DNA of 64,000 nucleotides from Eopsaltria australis (Eukaryota; Chordata; Aves; Passeriformes; Petroicidae). The notes under the pieces are model-generated. The model saw only the letters and a program-made list of their open reading frames with translations, was not told the origin of the DNA and ran no database searches. Shown piece by piece: positions 51,765-62,867 of the stretch. The stretch is taken from positions 372,001 through 436,000 of the forward strand of contig JAVTVJ010000048.1 of assembly GCA_034509425.1 (NCBI GenBank), written 5' to 3'. How positions within the stretch are numbered: position 1 is the stretch's first letter; every line of letters starts with the position of its first letter. Made by a program: the position numbers and the translations under genes.

Positions 51765-53503
51765 CAACCAGTCACCAGGGGGTCTGGGGGAGGATAGGGA
51801 AGTTCCAGGGTTACTTGGTCCTATGGGATGGGGAAGGAAAGGGGCCCAGGAGATAACATGGAATAGTACAAAGGCTCTTGGGGGGAGGGAGGAGATGATG
51901 GACACCAGCAGTGGCTACTCTGGTTTGTCCTGGGTTAAACCATGGTCACTCCACTTTCCAGGGGGTTCCTAGCCCCTCTGGACTTTCTCCACCAATGATC
52001 TTTCTCCTTTTCTAAGTCATCTCCCCCTGGGGTCTCCAAGGACACATCTACAGCAGCTACAATATTTCATGAAGTTTATGTTTCATTTTTGCATAATTAC
52101 ATTGTCTTTGAAAAAACCACACAAGTGTTATTCTGGGATTCCACAAAATTTCAGCATTCCTTATATAATGCATGCAAAGTTATTGCATAGTTTCGCAGTT
52201 TAATGCATATTGGCTCATAATTTCCAATGAAAAACATACATATGCACTCAATATGCAAGCATACATAATATATTAAGTATCAGAAAGAATAACAGTGTGT
52301 TGAACCTCAGGATGAAGCTGATGCTCCGAAATGGATGTGGCCTGGTTTTATTGAGGACTTCCTCTAACTATTTGATCATATTAACATACACTTAATTTCA
52401 ATGAAAATCTATTATTTGTGATACGTAGAATATTCATCCCCACCATTTGAAAATGCATTGAAGTTATTCAGATTTACATAGGGGAAAAGAAATGCATTAG
52501 CATGCTTCACATCCACTTCAGCAGTGCATTTTTTTAAACAAATGCTGCAAGTATCATATATTTCCATTCAATTCTATGCACAAAATTAAAAAAACATTCC
52601 AAATATATTTCTAGCACATTATATTCCATAAATGGTGAACAATCGGAGAAATCCTAAAGCCTAACTGCAACACTTTCTGCATATTCAGAATTATGAATTT
52701 TATCTACTATAGAGAGTTATGAAGTAGACCAAACTTTTATTAATATCAAGGATTTAACATATTTCTGGCATTCAACAAGCATATATGGAGGATCATAAAT
52801 ATGCTTTTTTCTTCAAATTAGTAATAATTTTCTTTTGCACAGATTCATTTCAAATAGACACTTGCAAAACAAAAGAACTCCAAGAATCATAAGGCAAGTT
52901 CTAGTGCATGTCTTGCTTATGGTGTTGTAGGATAAACAGAAAACCTCAGGCAAACATTGCCACAGACTAGGAGATGAGTAATTGAAATATTTACAAATGG
53001 TGAGATTTGTACTTATTCCTTACTTTTTGTAAACAGCCTAACCAGACAAGTAAATTAATAACATGCTAAGCTAAAATTCTTGCTGATGATTACCTGAGGT
53101 GATACCAAAAATATTTTTAGAAATAAGGTGGACCTCAAAGCCTGCCTTCTTCCTCTTCAGATAAACACTTCAGATAAAAGCTGGGTCTTGCAATACTCAG
53201 TATGATGAGAAATGTCATCGCATGGGCACATATCAAAATTCCCTAGGCTGTCTGTAGCAGATGAAAGTGTATTTTTAACAGATGCATGGAACAAAAAGTA
53301 CATGAATATAGCATGATTCATTCTGCTAAAAAGCAATTTTACTTCTGTCCTAAAAATGTATTTGGTATGAACACAGAGAGGCAAAAATCCCTGACAAAGG
53401 GCAGTATGCAAAACCTTGGATTTCCATATTCCATCTATAACCAATGGTGCTCAGTAGGCATTTCTGAAAGCCTTCACAAGGAGAAATAAGCAAGAGATAC
53501 TTT

Positions 53504-53518
53504 CCTCCCTCCCTCCCT
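53504..53518. repeat. (CCCT)n short microsatellite
   Basis: CCTCCCTCCCTCCCT holds between three and four CCCT units. Confidence 0.85.
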
Positions 53519-55699
53519 TTTGGTCTTTAACAGCATTTACTTATCCATCATTTTCTTTTTTCTTTGAGAAGACAAATAAGTAGGTATTTTCACCTCATCA
53601 AAAATATTGATTTTCAACCTGATCGTCTAAAGGACAAAAGACCTTTTCCTAAATAATAGAAACACAAGGTCCAGGCTGAAATTTGACAGAACGACTGAAT
53701 TCACAAGTGCAGTATATCAGATAAGACCAACAGGCAGAATGCTTCTCCCGAAATCACACTGGAGAGCTTCCAGATAGAGAGTTTAGAGGTCAAATGGAAA
53801 CTAAGCAAAACCAAACCCATGTACTGGCTAGAACACATAGGAAGAAAACTAATTTCCAAGGTAGCTTTGAGCATGCTTAACCACATTACTGGAGAGTCCA
53901 CTATTGTGAAAAGGCAAAAAAGGTATTATCTAAGAATTTTCGTTGAAAGACTTTTGAATTTTGTCCTTGTTAGATTCTGGGTTTCAGACTGCAGAATATA
54001 CTTCCATTCATTCATTTTTCTGAGGAAGTGATCTCTTCTCTTTGGTTGTTTTAGACACTATAGAGTTTAGACTTACTTAATCTAATATTTCTTCTGATGG
54101 TTCTTAAGCTACGGAAGATACAAAATGTGTACTATTTTTTAACTCAGGGGAGATTTTCATATAAATATGGTTTATATCAGACACTTAATTATTGTGGTCT
54201 TTGACACAATAGACTCCTGAAGTTAAATGTTTCTATTTGGGTGTTCCTCAATGTTATATGAATGTTATTTTTTGTTTGTTTCCTCTCCCTTGCCACAATC
54301 ACTTTGTATAATGAGATGTGGCACTACTGCAAAGTTCAAACTCCAGCTTATGGATTGCATGAAAGTAGCTGTCACTTGTAATCATTATCAGAAAGGGTTG
54401 GTTTGGGGTTTTTTGTCTCACATGCAGTGATAGCATTTTATTTGCCTGCTTCTATTATTCAGAGCGGGTAACTTAAGGTTGTGATAGTGCAATTTGTGAT
54501 AATGCCTGGAGACATTTAGAGAACTCCATTCAAGAAAAATTCAATGATTATTTATTTGTCACTAATTCATTCATGTACTGAGGCAAAGAGCATGCTTAAG
54601 GAGAATGAGAATATTTCTCTTTCTATTTTTAAAGGGTTGTTAAAGGTCTCTTACATCAAACACTATCCTCATAATCATCTCACTTGAAGTTCATGTTGCT
54701 AACTGAATTATAACTGAGATCATTAGACTATTTAGGGCATAATAAAAAGAGGAAATATACAGCTTTCAGCTCATTATGAAATTTCTCATTATCCTGGCTT
54801 TGTTTAGGACAATTGCTTGAATATGCATTTAGGACAGGCAGAAAGCCAAATATTTGTCCCTTAAACTGAATAGCTACTTTGGCAAACTCCACCCTTCACA
54901 GCAAATGAGTTTTCAGAAATAGCTCTTCTCCTTTGAGCAGACTAACTGGTACAGAGCCAAATTTGATACATCCTGGACAAGGGTGAAAGGCAAGGGCAGG
55001 GGAAGGGCTGGAAATGCGCAGCAGAGAAAAACAGCAAGAAAAATAGATAAATGAAAGCAAGTACTAAAAATCTTCAGAGAAATTCAGAAGATAACATGCC
55101 AGATAAAGGAGGCAGCAAGACAGAACAGTGTAGAGCAGCACAAAAAATGTTCAGTTTATATGCTGTCCGTCAGTTAGAGTGCTAGCACGATAGTGCCTGA
55201 TTTCTTCCCCTCTGAGACTGGGCTTGCAGCTTCCTAAACCTCTGGCAGCTTTTTACTTTTACAGAGTGAAATATTCCATATTGAACTCTCCTTTTTGAGT
55301 CTGTATCCATACTTTCATTGCACCTCTTTCTCCTATTCTGTTGACTATCATTAAAAGAGCTGAAGCCTTCTTACATTCAAAAATTGTTAAAATTAGGGTC
55401 TTATAAAAAAGCTTCTATCTTCTTTTCTAAGAAAATTTCAGCCTTCTACAAATGGGAAAAAAAGTCAGACATTTTACAAGTAGGGAATGGAGAAATATTT
55501 GTGTTTTATCTCTCCTTTTAAGACATCAGCAACTTACAGGCAATCTATAAGATTTACACTCATATGTTCACAGGACACATTTTTTAAAATTAAAAGACCT
55601 CCAATTTTATTCCTATATTCCAGCTCCTCTGCACATGTCTAGTATGTAACCATTCTATCTTAAAGAGTTTTCCAGCCCAGGCTTGTGGGGACTTAAGAT

Positions 55700-55750
55700 G
55701 CCCTTGTCAATAGCCTGCCTTGGCTCTATGGAGGCCCTCGTCAATGGTCT
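55700..55750 (+). repeat. Imperfect 17-bp direct repeat, 34 bp apart
   Basis: GCCCTTGTCAATAGCCT (55700-55716) and GCCCTCGTCAATGGTCT (55734-55750) match at 14 of 17 positions. The surrounding 250 bases are less AT-rich than the neighbourhood, which may mean an unrecognised repeat. Confidence 0.7.
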
Positions 55751-56331
55751 CTCTCTACTGATGTCAAGTGCTAAACTCCACCACTGGATATCAGGAAAGG
55801 ATAAACTTTCCATAGTTCCCTTCATGATGCACACACAGTCCCCTTCAGCCTGCACACAGAGGAGCTTGTCTATAAAGGGTGAGATGGTAGATGGATTAAG
55901 AGCTGTAAGCATTAAAGAGCAATGGTTACATAGAGAGCAGCTAGTGAACTCGGAAAGGAAAAGAGAAAAAATTAGTGAAGAACAAAAGTGGAAGGAAGAT
56001 GAGGCAAATGAGTGTGCAGCAGTAAACCATCGCTAGATATGCACTCAGTATCAAATACTAACAGACTTTGCATTCCGAATTCCTAAGAAAGTCTATTCAT
56101 GAGCTGATAGTAAATAAGGATTCCATTTTGGTTTTCCATCTCTGAACGAAAATAGCATCTATGGGCCATGGACCTAACTGTCTGAACGTGTTGTGCATCA
56201 TATAATTCCAAAGAAATATTTCTCCTTCTAACTCTCCATACTCTTTTCTATGACCTCATACATTACTTTTAAAGCAGAATAGAGAATAAATCCTAAAACT
56301 TAGGCCTAGAAGGAAAAATAGTGCATCATTT

Positions 56332-56511
56332 TACACTGGAACAGGTTGCCCAGAGAAGTTCTTGATACCCCAACCTTGGAACTGTTTAAGCCCAGGTAGG
56401 ATGGAGCTCTGAGCAACCCGGTCAACTGGAAAGTGTCCCTGGCCATGGCAGGAGGGTTGAAACAAGATGAGCTTTAAGGTCCCTTCCAAGCCATATCATT
56501 CTATGATTCTA
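56332..56511 (+). mobile_element. CR1 LINE 3' tail, plus strand
   Basis: ACACTGGAACAGGTTGCCCAG, CCCAGGTAGGATGGAGCTCT, GAGCAACCCGGTC, GTCCCTGGCCATGGCAGGAG and CTTTAAGGTCCCTTCCAAGC lead to the terminus ATCATTCTATGATTCT. This is the last 180 bases of a CR1, well preserved compared with the other short copies here. Confidence 0.93.
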
Positions 56512-57529
56512 AGATTTAGTAGCTTTTTCAAAGACATTATAAAGAATCTTGCTTGACCCATTTTTGCAATTAGTCCAAAAAAGCTTAGAAAATCTTCTCC
56601 TGTTATTTTCCTAAGTTAGTCTATTTAGTTGTTTGATCTTAACAATTTGCATACGTCTTTTCCTAGACTATGAAGGTGAGTCCAATGATTTGGCTACAGA
56701 GTCTTGTTCAACTTGGCTCACAGACAAACAGGCAGTCTGAAAATTGTATTAAATACACAGCTTTCCAAAATCTGGGTTCATCCAAATTCAATTTCTGAAA
56801 CCGAATACGGTCTTGTCTCTCAGTTTCTTTTACAAAATCTAACGAAAGGTTACACAGAAGCAGTGAAATATTGTAGAATGAAGTCATTACAATATTCAGT
56901 CTAAGATACAAATTCAAAAGATTCATTCAAAATGCAGATTAAATCCTCACCTCATTTTTATACTGCTCTGAGAGATCATTACAATAAATATAATATATTA
57001 ATGACTTGTTTTTTCTCTGAGGGCACAGAGGAAGTGGAGTTGTACTTGATGATCAATCTTGTATGTTTTTACTGTTAAGTGGATCAATATTCCTGCCCTG
57101 TTTCATGCCCCTCCATTTTTCCTTCACTGTCAAAACAGACCTTGAAAGTTGCAAATTATTTGGTGTAGAAGGATATATGAAAAATGTACATACTAAGTCA
57201 CTGTACTGGAATAGTGAAACGTGGTTACCAATCTCAAGAGGAAAATGGAAGCAGAAAGAGAGTGATCTTTATCACTGCTAGAGTGTGGCAGGTTGACCAA
57301 AAGGCACACTCCAGTGTGCTGCAGCAGGATCACACCCAGACTCAGATGTGTGTTGCAGCACAGGGAATGAAGCTGTACATTGCAAAAGTGAGAGAGAATG
57401 GAGGGTGGAGCCAACAACCATGTCCATTCCTTCCACAGATCTCAGCATTTTCCCTCTATCATTAAACAATAAAATCCACAGAGAAGTATCCTGGGGATTA
57501 CACACCATCAAAAGCCTTATGGATGGCCC
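56512..57529. other. Unique DNA, no gene seen
   Basis: Several open frames of 63-93 codons overlap on both strands at 57063-57539, none with a recognised motif. Confidence 0.5.
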
Positions 57530-58080
57530 TCCAAATTAATGAAATGTAGGGAAGGATCCCTGTGGATGATTGAAACCGATAATTGCTAAAGCACAGCACT
57601 GAGGCTAATCAAAAGAAGCTCAAAGCGGTCGGCCAGTTGAGCTTGACAGACCAATGTGGATTTTACCAGGTGACATCTCTCAATCATAATCTTACAGTTT
57701 CTAGGCAGAAGGAGCTGGTCACATGAAATAGCCATTTCCTTAGCACCTAGTCAGCCAGTAAACACAAGTGACAATTATAGGCAGAGATTTGTCTATGTGA
57801 CATATTTTGTGTGCCATGCAGAGTTGGTATAGTTCATTGGTTTTATTCTGTATCTGTTTAGGCTGGTGATCTCTGATCTTTTATTTTGTCCCATTACTGT
57901 GAAAACATTTTTTCAAAATGTTTTAAATAATCATTCAACAAGAACAAGGTATATTTATTGGCCTACCAGCATGCCTGCATAGTATCTCCCAAAGCTATTT
58001 GTGGTTGAATTTCATGTCACCAAGTTGCCTGAATAAGTGGTAATGACATGCCAATCTACAGTTTTTCCTAGCCAGAAAGA
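57530..58080. other. Candidate conserved non-coding element
   Basis: This stretch is non-repetitive and has the even texture of conserved vertebrate non-coding DNA. Words include GCTAATCAAAAGAAGCTC, AAGCGGTCGGCCAGTTGAGC, an E-box CAGGTG at about 57668 and CAATCATAATC at about 57681. A perfect 10-bp stem with a 3-base loop (AAAACATTTT/AAAATGTTTT) lies at 57902-57924. No open frame or transposon is present. Conservation cannot be tested here. Confidence 0.3.
57902..57924. repeat. Perfect 10-bp inverted repeat, 3-base loop
   Basis: AAAACATTTT, loop TTC, AAAATGTTTT. The stem is AT-only apart from one C-G pair, so a stable RNA hairpin is unlikely. Confidence 0.9.
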
Positions 58081-60318
58081 AACCACTGAAATTGCATGTC
58101 CTATATATACCCTATAATATAAAAAGTGGAAAGTCAAATAGCTAAAGATATAAAGAACAGACTAAGATGTAACTGACAGTACAGTACAAATTAGTGGATA
58201 TGCTGCAAAACAAAAAAAAATTAAAAGAAAAAATAATGTAATGGCAGAAAATGAGATCGTCATAATAAAATTTGTATGTGTATAAAAGTCACATTCAAAC
58301 TGAGCCTGTGAATTTTTAATTCCTTGTAGAATCTTGCACAGATTTGTTTTTCAGGATCCTGCACTTCCTGGTACCATTGGGCAAAGATTGCCTCAGTTAG
58401 CAGCTGTGATCAGGAGCAAATCAGGGTGACAAAGCTGTTTTACTTTCAGCTAGTAACAAGGTTTACTAAACATGCCTGGACAATTCTTATCTAAAGCATG
58501 CAATTCCTTAGAGTCCCAGGGAAAAGTGCAGAACCTGACAATGATGGCTCAGAGGAAGAGAGACAGTAGTTCAGGTATAAGAATTACTGAGACCCCTGAT
58601 AGTGCCAGGAGAAGGGCTCCAGCTTCAGAAAACAAAAACATATCAGCACTGAGGCCTGCAGCAAGCAATCAAACCATTTAAGAGACTAACTCCTCTGCAA
58701 AGTGTTGTGGGGAATCTGAATTCAGCAGTCAATTATATTTTGTACCCTGTAGAAATTCAAATACAGAAGCAGTGAGAGGGCTTAAACTGCAACTTCATTT
58801 TTCATTAGGATCAGCATTTGGTGATTGTTATTTCAGCTGTTTGGTCCTTTCTATTAGTGTATTCAGAGTTCTTTCACCAAGAAAAAGGAAAGAAATTTCA
58901 TCATTTACTGCAGACAGCCCTGGCTATTAGTAATACTCCAGACCAGAAGGAGAGGCAGCTCAGACCTGATGCTGCTCCATTGCAGAGTAGCAAAGCAGCA
59001 TCCAATCAATAGCTTTGTCTTCCATATAAAAGGAATTTAGCCGTGCCCTTTGCAAACTCACAGGTCTCCATCATACCTTAAAACCATCAAAGTGTTCTTA
59101 TTTCCAGCCCATAAATAGAAGAGCTAATGCAGATTTAGATTTTTATTCTGTGGTCTCCTAATAAAGGCCAGTGCCTTGTTTATAACAACCCAGAATATGA
59201 AGCTCTGTAACCTAAAAACTAAACCAGGCTGGCATAATATGCTGGGGATAGTCCAGAAAACATCACTCTGCTGAAGAGAATTCATCTCCCAGTGCTCTTC
59301 TCAACACACACCACACACAAATGGAGTCACTACTGGAGCACAGCCAGAACACCCCAGGAAACCATGCAATCTAGTAAAACATACATACCAGCAGCATCCA
59401 CAGCTTAAAAATCCAGTGTAAGAGCCAATCATGAATTTCAGGGATACTAAATAAATAAATCTGCAGTGTCCTAATTGACAGAAATTATTCTATAATAGAT
59501 ATTATACATTGAGTATCGGGATTAATTTTTCTTCCCTTCTATACTTCTGCACCATGAGCACCCATGACCAGCTCTGAGTTTGCTCAGTCTGTAGTTTCAG
59601 GGTACTGAGGTCTAGTATGGTGTTTTGTTATCTGAGCATTTGTATGGGAAATGGAAATTAGATCTCAATGTTGATAAGACAGAATTATCATTGCAATAAT
59701 AACTATGCATAATGTAGCAGTGCATAAATAGTCTTAAAATATATATTTTAAAAAAGAACAAGAACATTTTTCTTTAAACAGTCACAAGAATAAAAATCTT
59801 AGGCAACAGATTGGATATTTTTGTTGAGGCTTCAAGAAAGAGAAAACAAAAAAAAATCCTTCAGAACCCATCACTCAAAAAGCTATAAACAAAATTGTTG
59901 ACAGATATAAAAGGTCAAAATGTGTTTTCTGAGAACAGAAAAAATTATACAACTGACCAAGACAAAAGGATAAATTGCAAAGATACTCTAGTGCAACCAG
60001 AGTTCAATCCACCCTTTCAGAGCATAATGCCACGTCTCTGCTCTCATATTTCAGAGACAAAAATCCAGCGTATTTTAAATAAATTGCATTTAGCTTAAGA
60101 AAGAGAGAAAAATAAATATAATAACAGCTCCAGAGTAAGAGACTTACATATGTGAAAATTTTCATAATCAAGTAGACTAAGATAGGCAAGAAGTTGGAAG
60201 GGGACACAGCCAGGACATCTTATCTGATTCAGCCAAAGGGATATTCTGTACCAGAAACATCATGCGCGATAATAAAAATTTGGGTAGAAGAAAGGAGGAG
60301 CACTTCCAAGTCGATCAT
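58081..60318. other. Unique DNA, weak promoter-like patch
   Basis: No gene is seen. A CCAAT word at 59002 and a TATAAAAGG word at 59025 lie close together, described separately. Open frames are below 70 codons. Confidence 0.45.
59002..59033 (+). promoter_or_regulatory. Possible CCAAT plus TATA core promoter (weak)
   Basis: CCAAT at 59002-59006 is followed by TATAAAAGG at 59025-59033, a near-ideal TATA box. In a typical promoter CCAAT lies further upstream (tens of bases more), and no open frame or exon-like sequence follows downstream. In 64 kb of AT-rich DNA such a word is expected by chance. Confidence 0.12.
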
Positions 60319-60555
60319 TGCTCAGGGACTGGCAGGGCATGGCTCCATTTATGGGAGGTGGTGAGTGGCTGCCTTTGCATTACATGAGGTTTTTCCACCC
60401 TTTCCTTCATTTGTTTGAACTGTCTTCATCTCACCCCACAGGTTTTCTCCCTTTTGCTATTCCTATCCTGTCCACTCTCCTCTTGGAAAGGTGGGGTAGG
60501 TAGGAACAAATGGCACTGTGGGCATCTACCTGCTGGCTGGGGTCAATACACGACA
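60319..60555 (+). mobile_element. Decayed avian LTR-type repeat, 3' part, plus strand
   Basis: It follows a common avian LTR end in order: TGCTCAGGGACTGGCAGGGC, GGAGGTGGTGAGTGGC, TGCATTACATGAGGTTTTT, AACTGTCTTCATCTCACCCC, and finally CTGCTGGCTGGGGTCAATAC with the terminus ACGACA at 60550-60555. Recognised by eye; the 5' part is missing or unrecognisable and the GAGTGAGCGAGCGGC-like stretch is degraded. Orientation is given by the terminal block. Confidence 0.65.
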
Positions 60556-61827
60556 TTGGTGAACATAGATTTACCTTGTCTCCATATGTATGTGAAAGCT
60601 CATTGAAATAAATTTTTTACTATGTAATCATGCAGGAAACATACATCCCAAACATCTTTTACTATCTATCTACATTTTCTTGTTTTACTTGTGGATGGGG
60701 TGGGTGGATGTTGTGCTTTAAGAATTGTTGTACAATTCTACATTATTAAGTATATACATGTGATACAGGTTAGTTTAAAAAAATTAAACAAACACTTCAT
60801 AATGAAAAATGGTTTCATTGAACTAGATATACTTCTTCTCAGCCATTGTGGGTCAGTTTTCTGTTACATTCACCAAGGCGATGTCTCAGAGGTTTCTGAT
60901 TGTCCTTTCCACTGGGTCCAGTCATATTCTGCACCACACCCCAGCCACTAGAGTTTCCAAACTAGAGACTCACAGGCAGTTAATAAGTTAAATTTTATTT
61001 GATTAATAAGTTTGATTTTTTATGTTGAAATTTACCTAAGCAGATATAGGATCATGAAATGGTTTATTTTTGAAACAGTAATGCTCACATTCACCTGGTT
61101 AGATGGTCTGTTTTCAGTTCATGTGAATGGGCAGGTAGGAATGACCAGTGGACAAGCTCAGATTAAAATCAAGATCTCAATTTAAAAAAAAAAACACAAA
61201 ATAGAAAAATACTTTTATTCACTCATCTCTATAAGTGCCAAAATACAAAATTCAAAACTCCTTTTTGTATACACAACACAACCTTTATTTACATATGCTT
61301 ACAGCATTCTTAAATAAGAATCAAGCCTAATTTCCTTATGAAGAATGAGCTTTAGTTTCTATAGCTATTTTTTAATTTGAGATAAAACAAATATATTATA
61401 TTGGATGTCAGCTTGAAAATAAGAGTGTCATTAAGAAGCAGATGACTACTTACATAGCTTTAAAACTTTTTTTTTGTAGTCCAGGGGAGGCTAAGTGCTA
61501 CCCTGCTGTCTTCATTAGCAATATGGAACATTCTGCTGCAATATCAGAGCTTGGGTGGGAAATGGCCAAAAATGCAAGCTCTGGTCATCAGCATTTTCAT
61601 AGGAAAAGGGGAAACAGAAAAGCTTCCAGGAAAACAATAACATTCTGTTTCAGCTTGAACCACACTACGAGAACTGACTCAAACACTCATTAAATTGAAA
61701 GCATTAATTCTGCAGAGTTAACGCCAAATACCAATCACTTCATTGACAGGCTTTGTCATTGTCACTAAAAGTGAAAAAGTCCTCAGATGTTAACTGTATT
61801 CATAGGTTAAAAGGCAGTAATTTAAAA
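60556..61827. other. Unique DNA with candidate regulatory stretch
   Basis: AT-rich DNA without a gene. At 61480-61745 the sequence is even-textured and non-repetitive (CATTAGCAATATGGAACATT, TTCATTGACAGGCTTTGTC) and may be a conserved element. It ends about 80 bases before the solo LTR. Confidence 0.35.
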
Positions 61828-61833
61828 GGTAAT
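61828..61833. repeat. Target-site duplication GGTAAT, left copy
   Basis: GGTAAT directly precedes the LTR start TGTTGCG and is repeated exactly after the LTR end. A 6-bp duplication is typical of alpha- and betaretrovirus-like (ERV-K class) integrations. Confidence 0.92.
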
Positions 61834-62126
61834 TGTTGCGGTGGTTCGGAACCAGAGGACTTCCGGACAGGTTCCACGGACAGAGGGTTTCCCCCCGGAG
61901 CTCCCAGGGGCAGCAGTTGGACCACCAATCCACGGACCCAAGCTCCTGCTATTGGTTACTGGACTTGTCTGTTATGTATTCCCGCTCTGGGAAATTCCCT
62001 GTCACTCCATAGTTCATTCGTTGTTCTCTCTGTTCCCCTCCCCTCCCTAAACCCAATTTGATCATGTACCCCAGCCCCTCCCCTGTATTGTTCCCTGCCC
62101 TCATCTTATTGGGTGTTGTTCCTCCC

Positions 62127-62133
62127 TTAAATA
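62127..62133 (+). promoter_or_regulatory. TATA-like box TTAAATA of the solo LTR
   Basis: CCCTTAAATACCG lies 53 bases upstream of the end-signal AATAAA and downstream of an inverted CCAAT word, the usual arrangement at the U3/R border. Transcription would start near 62155. Confidence 0.55.
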
Positions 62134-62185
62134 CCGATGTAATAAGCTGCTCTTGGCTCTTGGTCCATGTGCTCCCTTTGGAGGC

Positions 62186-62191
62186 AATAAA
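62186..62191 (+). promoter_or_regulatory. Polyadenylation signal AATAAA of the solo LTR
   Basis: GGAGGCAATAAACCTACC is placed in the R region. The U5 after it, at over 190 bases, is longer than in many avian retroviral LTRs. Confidence 0.7.
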
Positions 62192-62405
62192 CCTACCGAA
62201 ATCACATACCAAGAGACCTCCTTCTCTGTTAGTTCTTTGCTGTTTCACCACGCTCCGGGGGCAACATCTCCCCGGACCGAATGCGGGCCAGCTGTGCTCA
62301 TAGTCAGCACTCCGAGGAAGTCTTCCAGATCGCGAACGACTTCCTAGGGTAGCGCTAGGACTCCGCTGCCGGTACCAGGGTGGGACTGAAGCAGGGAACG
62401 CAACA

Positions 62406-62411
62406 GGTAAT
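62406..62411. repeat. Target-site duplication GGTAAT, right copy
   Basis: Exact match to the six bases at 61828-61833, directly after the LTR terminus CAACA. Confidence 0.92.
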
Positions 62412-62867
62412 CTTTTGCACTTTATCAGTACTGCACAATAGACACTTAAAATTATGGCTGATCAGGATTGGATTTTAACCCCAGAATGAAAAAGGCTCTG
62501 AAATTCTTCAGTGAATAATTTAGGATTTTCAACAGCTATCCATTAAATAGTAGCATTTTTCACAGATGGAGGTAGTAAATAATGGGGTGAGCGATTCAAG
62601 GACAGAGCTGGAAAAACATTTCAGAGCCAAATTCTCTCTTGAAACCAGAACTCAGTTCTACACTATCTCCATTACTTCCTAACCCTGTAACATTCCATCC
62701 CCATAGGCATTTTATATTTCAATATGAAATTCCTGTCAGTTCTTACTGTTTTGCTGGTGGGAAATCCAGAATCTCCACCGTCTTGCAAGAACCAAACAGT
62801 TTGGTGTTCAACTCTGTCAGGACCCAGGTACAGTGAGGGTATTGCCTGGAGGGCTTTTATTTCCTCA
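62412..62867. other. Unique DNA, nothing recognised
   Basis: Spacer between the solo LTR and a decayed LTR-type piece. Part of it after about 62700 could belong to the latter, but I see no clear match. Confidence 0.45.

Larger units (their letters stand above)
51598..52052 (-). mobile_element. LTR of an endogenous retrovirus, minus strand
   Basis: Read on the minus strand, the 455-bp element begins TGTAGATGTGTCC and ends CCTGCACTACA, giving short inverted ends TGTAG/CTACA. It has a U3 with GACCATGGTTTAACCCAGG, a TATAAG box, and AATAAA 71 bases further on, followed by a U5 of about 85 bases. Composition is much richer in G and C than both flanks. I see no clear target duplication (flanks CTGCGT and GCAGCT) and no second LTR, so it is a solo or truncated LTR. 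A gammaretrovirus-like origin is plausible but not shown. A 84-codon plus-strand open frame inside it is accidental. Confidence 0.7.
52053..56331. other. Unique DNA, with candidate regulatory stretch
   Basis: No gene is recognised. At about 54430-54960 the sequence has a dense non-repetitive AT-rich texture with homeodomain- and octamer-like words (GAATATGCATTTAGGAC, ATTATGAAATTTCTCATTAT), a possible conserved element. At 55683-56036 a 117-codon plus-strand open frame overlaps an 85-codon minus-strand frame; neither has a recognised domain. Confidence 0.4.
61834..62405 (+). mobile_element. Well-preserved solo LTR of an endogenous retrovirus
   Basis: The 572-bp element starts TGTTGCG and ends CGCAACA, a perfect 7-bp inverted repeat with canonical TG/CA ends, and is flanked by GGTAAT on both sides. 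Inside are CCAAT words on either strand (61925, 61951, 62108), a TATA-like TTAAATA at 62127, AATAAA at 62186 and a long CpG-rich U5. By eye it holds about two dozen CpGs, while the flanks hold almost none, so methylation decay has had little time to act. Only one LTR is present, so recombination between two LTRs has removed the provirus body. Open frames of 64-102 codons inside it are accidental. I cannot name the family; the 6-bp duplication favours class II. Confidence 0.93.

Noticed and set aside
59002..59033. CCAAT plus TATAAAAGG as a true gene promoter
   Set aside because: Spacing is too short for a typical promoter and no transcript-like sequence follows; it is kept only as a very weak feature.
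61753..62347. Overlapping open frames of 64-102 codons on both strands
   Set aside because: They fall inside the solo LTR, which carries no coding region; GC-rich composition explains the lack of stops.
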